Below, piece after piece: positions 42,251 to 49,928 of a stretch of 64,000 nucleotides of DNA. The position numbers were made by a program, and so were the translations under genes. This DNA comes from Clostridiales bacterium (GTDB taxonomy: Bacteria; Bacillota; Clostridia; Christensenellales; Pumilibacteraceae): assembly GCA_014799665.1 (NCBI GenBank), contig JAAVHP010000012.1, positions 513,497 through 577,496 on the forward strand. The letters are read 5' to 3'. The notes under the pieces are model-generated. The model searched no databases. It worked only from the letters and a program-made list of their open reading frames with translations, and was not told the origin of the DNA. Positions within the stretch are counted from its first letter, which is position 1; every line of letters starts with the position of its first letter.

Positions 42251-45200
42251 ATGAGATCGAAATTCAAAAAATTGCTATTGGTATCGGCGATCGCCGCAAC
42301 AGCATTTGCCGCGGTTGCGTGCAAGAAAACCATAACGCCGACGCCCGACGACGAATGTTCGCATGAGTTCACAAAATGGGACAATGACGAGAACGAGCAT
42401 TGGCATGTGTGTACAAAATGCGGCGAGAGTCAAAACGACGTTGCCGTTCACGATTACGGCGAGGACGGGACGGAGGATTTTTGCATTTGCGGCTGGGAAA
42501 ATCAGAATGCGCCGAGCATACTAACGATTACTTATAATTTGTACGGCGGATCAGGTGATCCCGTCGGTGCGTTCACGGAAGGCGTGGGGCTTGCCGAGCT
42601 TCCCGTGCCTACAAAAGCGGGCAACGACTTCGGCGGCTGGTTCGATAACGCCGAGTTTACGGGCAGTCCCGTCACGAGCATAGGTGCAAACGTGACCGCT
42701 CCCGTGATTCTTCATGCCAAGTGGACGCCCAAAACGTTTACGGTGTCTAAAAGCAATAACGCCGCCGATACGGCTACGCTCACTGCGGCAGGCACGGCTA
42801 CGTACGGAACCGATTATACCTTTACCGTAACGTGTAGCGACGCGGACGTTCCGGTAACTGTCGAGGTCACTGTAGACGGTAAGAATTATACGCCGACAAA
42901 AATTGGCAACGATTATACCGTTGCGGGAGACGCGATTACGGGCGATATAGCGATCGCGCTGTCCATAAAGCATGTAAAAGTGCAGTTCGACACGGTAAGC
43001 AATTTGACCTTCGTCGGCGATGCTGTCGCAGAAAAGAACAAGAGGTTCACATTTGCGGCGGTTGCCGAGATCGGCTACAAAATAACGGCTGTCACCGCGA
43101 CGGCGGGCGGCGAGTCCGTTACGGTGACGAAGGAGAACGACGGGTATTCCGTCGAAGTAACCGACAAGCCGATATCGATTTCGGGCGTCGTGTCGGAGAT
43201 AGAATACACGCTCAAATTTGCTAATAATAAAACGACGGCGACCGTCGAGCAACCGTCTAAGTACTCTTATACTCAAAGCTTTAGTATTCCCAAAGCCTCG
43301 ACGCTCGACGGAATAGTGCCCGAGCATTATAATTTCTTGGGCTGGGCGACGTCGCCCGACGGCGAAGTCGTATATGATGACGAAGAAAGTGTATCGAAGC
43401 TTGCGACTGCGGACGGTGTCGTCACGCTGTACGCTAAGTTAAAAGGCGAAGAGTACAATGTTTCAGTGGGGGCGCTCAAAGGTTTCGACATCGTAACGCT
43501 CGATAAAGCCGAATACGGCGAGGATTATAAAATACCGCTTGCGGACGGCACGGAATATCTGTACTCTGCAAAAGCGACTGTAGACGGCACGCCACACGAT
43601 ATGCAAGTAGTCACGACGCCGAGCGGCGCCGAGCTCGTTTTGGATAAACAGTTCGTCACGGGCGCGATAACGGTTTCGGGCGAAAAGCATATTATAGCCG
43701 ACAGCTTCTATCAAGACGTAACACCGTACACGATAGAAGACTCGTTTGCCAATAATAACGAGTATAAAGTATATATGACACTCGGCGCGGACGGCATTTA
43801 CTTTAAGGCGGATATCAAACAAAATTCAGTTCTTGCGACGGCTACCGACTCTAATATCGTCGCAAAAGACGCGATAAGGTTCGTTTTCGGCAAAAAGAGC
43901 GGCGAGAGATTCGATACGCAGAACGAGGCGGGCAACGACAACAACGGTTACTTTGGTGTAAACGTAGTGGGAGAACGGCAAAACCTCGATAAATCTATCG
44001 GATATTATTCTCATGTCGGCGATGGCGAGAGTGCATATTATCAAATTCGGTACGAGGGTTTTATATCTTATTCCAAAATAATTGCGCTCGGTATCGGCTA
44101 TGCCGAATCCGATTTCGCGGGCTCTGCCTATAAGACCGCCAAAGTGTATTGCGGCATAAGACTGGTAAACCATGCCAACCATACTTCGGCAAACGACATG
44201 ATTTTGACCCCGTGTGCGCTTCAAGGCTACGACTACAACGGTTTGCAGGGCTTATTAGTAAACCCCATGGGCGCTAATAGTTGGTTCGGCAATACGAACA
44301 GTATAACGGTCAACGGGCTTAAAAGTGAGCTTATCAAAAACGATTTGGACGGGGTCGTTTCGCAAAACGAATACGGCGCTCATTCGTTAGTGTACGAGGA
44401 TACCGATACGAATCGCAATAACAAGTTCGAGATATTCGGCAAAAAGGTAAACGGCGGACTTAAGCTCGCGGTACGTGTAACGTCGTCTAAGGTGGTTTAT
44501 TTTAAGGATAAAGACGGTAAGCACGACTCCGAAAACGTCGATTACATTCAGTTCGGTTTCAAAAATACCGACGGCACAATATCTCACGTAATGCTCGGCG
44601 TCGACGGATTTTTGCGTTGGATGGATTGCGACACGCTGTTTTCTATTGGTTTCAGCTCGTATGTAAAGATCGACAAGAGCGGTGCGGGCGAATTTACCAA
44701 AGACGCCTCGGGCTTTAACGGAGCAAACGCGCTTGTCGCGGCGAGCGGCGGCAAATTCGTGACGACCTACGAGCTGTTTATCCCGCAGGAGTTTGCAAAT
44801 AGAATAAGCGACGAGTTATACGTTAGGGTCAGACATATGGATACGGGCGATACCATAAGCTTTGACGGAAAATTGAGTGCATCGTCGACTGTATGGATGT
44901 ACGGCGGCGGCAATTCTACCAGTGACGCGTGGCCGGAGCTGATGTTAAATATCATAACCGAAAACGGTGTGTTCGACGTGCGCCGTACGCTTGTGTTCGA
45001 TAATACCGCAGCCGGCAATAACGGAGTTACGCCGGAACCGATATCGAATGCGGTCGCACATATAACGAATTTGCCGTCGGTCACGCCCGTCGCGGGATAC
45101 AGATTTAAGGGTTGGTCGCTTACAAACGGCGGCGAGGTGATAGCGGACGGTAAGCTTCCTCTCGGCGGCTCTATCGCTGCGGACGGCACGGTCACCCTTT

Positions 45201-46843
45201 ATGCGGTGTACGAATCGGCGCAGTGGGCGCTCACCCTCGTCGACGAAAGTAACAGAGCGAGCATCACTTCGGGTGGCGACAATAATGCGGTCAAGCTCAA
45301 TCAAGACCTCGTATTTACGGTCGACCGTCAAGCGGATACGGGCAAAACCGTCGTCGTCGAAGTGAAGATAGGCGAAACAAAATACGATCCTCAAATAAGC
45401 GGCGATACCTATACCGTTTTGGGTGTGGATATAACGGACAAGGTAACGATAACAGTGCGCGAAATAGCGCTCGAATCGGTTACTGTAACACTTCCGTCCG
45501 CGACGGAAAACTTGAATGTGACGGGCGAGGCTTCGTCTTATAAGAATATAGATTATGAGTTTACCGTAACGGCGGCAAGCGGATACGTATACGGCTTAAC
45601 GGCGACCGTTAGAGGGGAAGCCGTGTCGCTTACCGATCTCGGCAACGGACATTACCGTATTGCGGGAAGCCTTGTTACGGGCGATATAGTAATAGCCGAA
45701 AAAACGCGCGAAAGCTTGCAAGGCACGCCCGACTTCGAGGTCCGCGGCTTCGAGTACGACGGCGTCACCGATGAAAGCATGGCGGCATATATCGACGGCG
45801 TTAAAACGGACGCGTTCGTATTCGCAAACGGCAAGTATACCGTAGCCGAAAACGCTTTGAGCGACGTCGCTCTCGGGCAAGAGCACGAGCTCGCTATCGA
45901 AACGGCGAACACGGTTTATATTCAGCGGTTCTTTATGGTGACAATGTCCGTAAAGACGACGGACGACTTTAAGGCTATACAGAGCAAGTACTTTAAGGGC
46001 ACCAAAAAAGGAGTTCTCGGCTCTACCGATACGTCTGCATACCGTGACGGTTATTTCGTCCTTGCGAACGATATAAATAAGGATGGAGACGCGTTTTATT
46101 TTACAATGGCACCGATCGCCTATCCCAACGACGGGCATGGCGCGGCGTTGGAAGGCGACGAAGCAAAACGTGCGAGCTGGTACGGAACTATCGACGGTAG
46201 AGGTCACGCGGTGTATAATGTTACGGCGGGGTACGGCGGAATGTTCGGTATGCTGCCCGAAACGTCGATCATAAAGAATATTGCCTTTATCAATTGCAAG
46301 TCGGATAATTCCGCAGATGCGGGCGAGCTGTTATATAACAACGCAACAAAGTATAAAGACAGCTGGCAGGAGGGTATGGCTGCCAAGCCCCAGAATAACG
46401 ACGGAGCCAACAGCGGATTTTTGACGAGAAGTCTATCGGGCGGTACGGTCGAAAACGTATACATCGAAATGGCGGAAATGCCCGCGTTCAACAGATACGG
46501 AGTGTTGGCATTCGTAGCGCAAAAAAATTCGGTGATCAGAAATGTAGTTATAAATGTCAAGACAAGCGCAGGATCGGCTGACGACAGACATTCGTTCTTC
46601 GGTATAGCTTGGGGACAGTCGATTGAAAATTGTTTTGTGTACGGAGCAACGCGCACCGTGAACGCACAAGATACCAACGATTTGCCTTCTTTGAGCAGAA
46701 GCTCGCTTAACGGCTTAACCGGCAACGCCGGCGACATGACGGAAAGCTTTGCGGTCGGTATAAGCGGCAAAGGTAGCTTCGTTTACACGGAAAACGTTCT
46801 CAAATTCTACGAAACGGCAATTTGGATGAAGCCGACCGAATAG
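42251..46843 (+). CDS. Giant surface lipoprotein with InlB-type repeats and a shared C-terminal module
   Basis: A 1530-residue protein, the largest in the window. Lipoprotein-type signal with AVAC (C24). Residues about 35-85 contain a Cys/His-rich unit ('CSHEF', 'HVCTKCGES', 'HDYGED', 'FCICGWEN') like the repeats at 24214 and 63.7 kb. Then come InlB B-repeat-like units ('ITYNLYGGSG ... FGGWFDNAEFTG ... LHAKWTP', and 'FLGWATSPDGEV' and 'FKGWSLTNGGEV'), two beta-rich regions near 500-700 and 720-900 with the look of DOMON/CBM9-like sugar-binding domains, and the C-terminal module (from about 1240) shared with the protein at 38954. No catalytic motif recognised. Probably captures polysaccharide at the surface. 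Confidence 0.78.
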   Translation: MRSKFKKLLLVSAIAATAFAAVACKKTITPTPDDECSHEFTKWDNDENEHWHVCTKCGESQNDVAVHDYGEDGTEDFCICGWENQNAPSILTITYNLYGGSGDPVGAFTEGVGLAELPVPTKAGNDFGGWFDNAEFTGSPVTSIGANVTAPVILHAKWTPKTFTVSKSNNAADTATLTAAGTATYGTDYTFTVTCSDADVPVTVEVTVDGKNYTPTKIGNDYTVAGDAITGDIAIALSIKHVKVQFDTVSNLTFVGDAVAEKNKRFTFAAVAEIGYKITAVTATAGGESVTVTKENDGYSVEVTDKPISISGVVSEIEYTLKFANNKTTATVEQPSKYSYTQSFSIPKASTLDGIVPEHYNFLGWATSPDGEVVYDDEESVSKLATADGVVTLYAKLKGEEYNVSVGALKGFDIVTLDKAEYGEDYKIPLADGTEYLYSAKATVDGTPHDMQVVTTPSGAELVLDKQFVTGAITVSGEKHIIADSFYQDVTPYTIEDSFANNNEYKVYMTLGADGIYFKADIKQNSVLATATDSNIVAKDAIRFVFGKKSGERFDTQNEAGNDNNGYFGVNVVGERQNLDKSIGYYSHVGDGESAYYQIRYEGFISYSKIIALGIGYAESDFAGSAYKTAKVYCGIRLVNHANHTSANDMILTPCALQGYDYNGLQGLLVNPMGANSWFGNTNSITVNGLKSELIKNDLDGVVSQNEYGAHSLVYEDTDTNRNNKFEIFGKKVNGGLKLAVRVTSSKVVYFKDKDGKHDSENVDYIQFGFKNTDGTISHVMLGVDGFLRWMDCDTLFSIGFSSYVKIDKSGAGEFTKDASGFNGANALVAASGGKFVTTYELFIPQEFANRISDELYVRVRHMDTGDTISFDGKLSASSTVWMYGGGNSTSDAWPELMLNIITENGVFDVRRTLVFDNTAAGNNGVTPEPISNAVAHITNLPSVTPVAGYRFKGWSLTNGGEVIADGKLPLGGSIAADGTVTLYAVYESAQWALTLVDESNRASITSGGDNNAVKLNQDLVFTVDRQADTGKTVVVEVKIGETKYDPQISGDTYTVLGVDITDKVTITVREIALESVTVTLPSATENLNVTGEASSYKNIDYEFTVTAASGYVYGLTATVRGEAVSLTDLGNGHYRIAGSLVTGDIVIAEKTRESLQGTPDFEVRGFEYDGVTDESMAAYIDGVKTDAFVFANGKYTVAENALSDVALGQEHELAIETANTVYIQRFFMVTMSVKTTDDFKAIQSKYFKGTKKGVLGSTDTSAYRDGYFVLANDINKDGDAFYFTMAPIAYPNDGHGAALEGDEAKRASWYGTIDGRGHAVYNVTAGYGGMFGMLPETSIIKNIAFINCKSDNSADAGELLYNNATKYKDSWQEGMAAKPQNNDGANSGFLTRSLSGGTVENVYIEMAEMPAFNRYGVLAFVAQKNSVIRNVVINVKTSAGSADDRHSFFGIAWGQSIENCFVYGATRTVNAQDTNDLPSLSRSSLNGLTGNAGDMTESFAVGISGKGSFVYTENVLKFYETAIWMKPTE

Positions 46844-46874
46844 AGTATCGGCAAAAAATCAATAACGAAAAGGG

Positions 46875-46908
46875 TGAGCGGAGCTTTGCGACAGCGAGGC
46901 TTCGCTCA
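46875..46908 (+). promoter_or_regulatory. Hairpin in the 84-base intergenic leader of the second FAD oxidoreductase
   Basis: TGAGCGGAGC (46875-46884) pairs with GCTTCGCTCA (46899-46908) with one G-T pair and a 14-base loop. There is no T tail, so it is more likely an mRNA processing or stability element than a terminator. This is the widest gap inside the sugar operon. Confidence 0.45.
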
Positions 46909-46927
46909 TGCTATCGGCAGGTATCTT

Positions 46928-48676
46928 ATGGAACAAAGACATTACGATTTCGTCGTTATCGGCGGCGGGCTGTCGGGAGTTTGTGCCGCGATTGCCGCGG
47001 CGCGACACGGCGTTAGGGTAGGACTTATTCAGGATAGACCTATGCTCGGCGGCAATTCGTCGAGCGAGGTCAAGATGCACGTTTGCGGTGCGGATATTCA
47101 TGGTCACAGACCGAACGCGCGCGAATCGGGGATCGTCGAGGAACTGCTTCTGAAAAACAGATTTACAAATCCTTTGCACTCGTTTGAAGCTTGGGATTAC
47201 GTTCTTTACGACGCCGTAAAAAGCGAACCGAATATAGACCTGTTTCTGAATGCGCGCGCCTATGAAGTAGAAACAAACGCTGACAGCATAACGAGCGTAC
47301 TCGTAATGCAGTCGACGACCGAACGGGTGTTTGATATCTCGGCATTTTGTTTTTGCGACGCTTCGGGCGACGGCTTGGTCGCCTATAAGTCGGGCGCGAA
47401 ATTTATGTACGGACGAGAAGGTAAAGAGGTATTTGGCGAGCCCGACGCACCCGAGCGCTCCGACTGTAAGGTGATGGGCGCGTCGTTGATGTTTACGGCA
47501 AAGGACGTCGGGTGCAAAGTTTCTTTCGTAAAACCCGATCGGGCGTACGAGTATTCGGAAAGCGATTTGGCTTGTCGTGACCACAGTCATATAACCTCGG
47601 GATATTGGTGGATTGAATACGGGGAGGACGATATTATATCCGATTGCGAGAGCGTGCGCGACGAGCTCGTCAAAATGTTGTTCGGTGTATGGGATCATAT
47701 AAAGAACGGCGGCGATCACGGCGCGGATAACTATGCGCTCGATTGGATTGGATCGTACCCCGCAAAGCGCGAAAGCCGACGATTTATAGGCGATTACGTG
47801 CTCAAGGAACAGGATATTTTGAGTGGCGGGCATTTCGCCGATACCGTCGCATACGGCGGGTGGAATATGGATATGCATGTGCCGGGCGGACTTATAAACG
47901 TGTCTGCCGCGCCGACTTCGTATTTCAACGTTCCCGACGTTTACGGAATACCGTACCGCTCACTGTACTCGGTCAACGTCGAAAATTTGTTTTTGGGTGG
48001 GCGGCTCATAAGCGCGTCGCATTTGGCGTTCGGGTCGTCGCGCGTAATGGGCACGTGTGCGGTTATCGGTCAAGCGATAGGCACTGCGGCGGCATTGTGC
48101 GTAAAGAAGCGATGTTCGCCGCGAGAGTTGAACGACGATATGGCAGAGCTCCGTCGCCTGCTCATGCGTGACGATTGTTATTTACCGGGTGTAGAATACA
48201 CGGACGAATTCGACGCGGCGCGATCGGCGTTCGTGTCGGCAAGCTCATTTAAGTCCGATTACGAGCCGAAGAACGTTACAGACGGATTTTACAGAAACGA
48301 GAACGGAAAAAATCATTGTTACCGTTCGGACGGAATAGGCCCGAACGGCGAAACCATCACTCTCGAGTTAGGCGAGCCGCGAAAGGTGACCCAAGTGGCG
48401 GTGCGGTTCGACAGCGATTATTCGAACGAGCTTACGATAACGATATCGGACGCGATAAGAAACCGTCAGCGCCCCTATCCCACAGAGCTCGTTAAAAAGT
48501 ATTCGGTATCGCTTTACTTTAACGGCGAGAAAGTGTATAGTTCAATTACGGACAATAATGTAAAAAGATTTTCCGTGCACGAAACGGGCGGCGTTGTTGC
48601 CGACAAAGTCGCGATCACCGCGTATGAAACGTACGGCGCAAAATATATTACGATATTCGGTATAAACGTTTATTGA
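46928..48676 (+). CDS. FAD-dependent oxidoreductase with C-terminal discoidin-like domain
   Basis: A 582-residue cytoplasmic protein. The N-terminal FAD motif is 'VVIGGGLSGVCAAIAAARHG'; it is followed by 'RPMLGGNSSSEVKMHVCGAD', a hallmark of a PF12831 subgroup in carbohydrate loci, and 'ASGDGLVAYKSGA'. The last 140 residues (from about 440) resemble an F5/8-type galactose-binding fold: 'KSDYEPKNVTDGFYR ... ITLELGEPRKVTQVAVRF'. A binding domain on an intracellular redox enzyme suggests a saccharide substrate. The ATG at 46928 is preferred; a GTG at 46874 in the same frame would lie in the hairpin. It is unlike the first FAD enzyme in length and architecture. Confidence 0.85.
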   Translation: MEQRHYDFVVIGGGLSGVCAAIAAARHGVRVGLIQDRPMLGGNSSSEVKMHVCGADIHGHRPNARESGIVEELLLKNRFTNPLHSFEAWDYVLYDAVKSEPNIDLFLNARAYEVETNADSITSVLVMQSTTERVFDISAFCFCDASGDGLVAYKSGAKFMYGREGKEVFGEPDAPERSDCKVMGASLMFTAKDVGCKVSFVKPDRAYEYSESDLACRDHSHITSGYWWIEYGEDDIISDCESVRDELVKMLFGVWDHIKNGGDHGADNYALDWIGSYPAKRESRRFIGDYVLKEQDILSGGHFADTVAYGGWNMDMHVPGGLINVSAAPTSYFNVPDVYGIPYRSLYSVNVENLFLGGRLISASHLAFGSSRVMGTCAVIGQAIGTAAALCVKKRCSPRELNDDMAELRRLLMRDDCYLPGVEYTDEFDAARSAFVSASSFKSDYEPKNVTDGFYRNENGKNHCYRSDGIGPNGETITLELGEPRKVTQVAVRFDSDYSNELTITISDAIRNRQRPYPTELVKKYSVSLYFNGEKVYSSITDNNVKRFSVHETGGVVADKVAITAYETYGAKYITIFGINVY

Positions 48677-48683
48677 GGTCGCT

Positions 48684-49928
48684 ATGAATTTTGCTATAAT
48701 CGGTCTGGGCGGGCGCGGTAGCGTATACGCTCATTATATCAACGAGTACGGGGCTAGGTTAGTCGCCGTGTGCGACATTAACGCCGATAAATATTCGCTT
48801 GCCGCAAAATATGGCGTGAGCGAGAATGGATTTTTTACCGACGAATCCGAGTTCTTTAAGCGCGGCAAAATAGCCGACGCTCTCGTAATATCTACTATGG
48901 ACGGCTTACATTACGAGCAAGCTATGCGCGCGCTCGATTTCGGCTACGATATTCTTTTGGAAAAGCCGATAGCTTTAACTTTGGAGCAGTGTAAGAGTAT
49001 TGAGCGTAAAGCGATCCAAACGGGTCGTAAGGTCGTCGTATGTCATGTCTTGCGTTACGCGCCGATCTATATTAAACTTAAAGAACTGATCGAGAGTAAA
49101 AAGCTCGGGGACGTAGTTTCGCTGTCGCTTACCGAAGAAATAGGCTACTACCATTTCGCACACAGCTATGTGCGCGGAAATTGGCGCAATACCGACGTTT
49201 CCACGCCGCTTATCGTTGCGAAAAACTGTCACGATTTGGATATAATATGTTGGTTTTTGGACAGACCGTGCTTATCGGTATCTTCGGTGGGTGGTTTGTA
49301 TGAGTTCAAGCCCGACAAAGCGCCGCTATCTTCTGCCGCACGGTGCGTCGACTGTCCGCTGAAAGAGGAGTGTAAGTATAGCTGTTTCAAGCTGTACACA
49401 AATGCGGAATACGAAAAATGCGCAGGTCTTGCTGCTCATGCGAATTTGGGACGCACTGCCGAGGAAATCTGCGCCGCGCTCGGTAATACGCATACTCCTT
49501 ACGGAAGATGCGTTTACCGTTGCGACAACAATGTTTGCGATCATCAAACTGTAAATATGCTGTTTGACGGCGGCGTTACCGCGCAGCTTCTATCAACGGC
49601 ATTTTCCGAGAATATATGTCGTAATTCGGTAGTGTACTTTACGGACGGCAAAGCCTATTCGTTGCCCGACGGCAATATAGCATATGAAAAGTTCGGCGGC
49701 GAAAAGGGAACGATAGAAGTAGAGAAAGTAAGCGGCGGCTATGCTCATCACGGCGGTGGAGACGTGGGCATTGTAAAAGAATTTATCTCCTATGTGCAAG
49801 ACGGCGTTAAGCCATTTTCCATAACGGATATTTCGAGGTCGGTACAAAGCCACGAAATTGCGTTTGCCGCAGAGCAGTCTCGGCTAAAAAACGGCAAAAC
49901 ATTATTTATGAACGGGAGCGAAAAATGA
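48684..49928 (+). CDS. Gfo/Idh/MocA-family oxidoreductase with a cysteine-rich insertion
   Basis: A 414-residue NAD(P)-dependent sugar oxidoreductase. The nucleotide-binding motif is GLGGRG (7-12), the catalytic lysine is in E93-K94-P95, and the usual active-site histidine is H183 in 'KNCHDLDI'. Residues 221-246 form a Cys-rich loop (C221, C224, C230, C234, C246) and further cysteines follow in 'GRCVYRCDNNVCDH'; such clusters occur in a subset of the family and may bind metal. Typical reactions are oxidation or epimerisation at C3 of a sugar or inositol. It lies between the FAD oxidoreductase and GH3 genes and overlaps the latter by ATGA. Confidence 0.9.
   Translation: MNFAIIGLGGRGSVYAHYINEYGARLVAVCDINADKYSLAAKYGVSENGFFTDESEFFKRGKIADALVISTMDGLHYEQAMRALDFGYDILLEKPIALTLEQCKSIERKAIQTGRKVVVCHVLRYAPIYIKLKELIESKKLGDVVSLSLTEEIGYYHFAHSYVRGNWRNTDVSTPLIVAKNCHDLDIICWFLDRPCLSVSSVGGLYEFKPDKAPLSSAARCVDCPLKEECKYSCFKLYTNAEYEKCAGLAAHANLGRTAEEICAALGNTHTPYGRCVYRCDNNVCDHQTVNMLFDGGVTAQLLSTAFSENICRNSVVYFTDGKAYSLPDGNIAYEKFGGEKGTIEVEKVSGGYAHHGGGDVGIVKEFISYVQDGVKPFSITDISRSVQSHEIAFAAEQSRLKNGKTLFMNGSEK

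Noticed and set aside
46874..46927. GTG at 46874 as the start of the second FAD oxidoreductase
   Set aside because: It would add an 18-residue tail unlike family members and lie in a hairpin; the ATG at 46928 is followed at once by the FAD motif.
46859..47878. 339-codon minus-strand frame opposite the second FAD oxidoreductase
   Set aside because: Antisense to the FAD-binding motif region; no ribosome-binding site and low-complexity composition.
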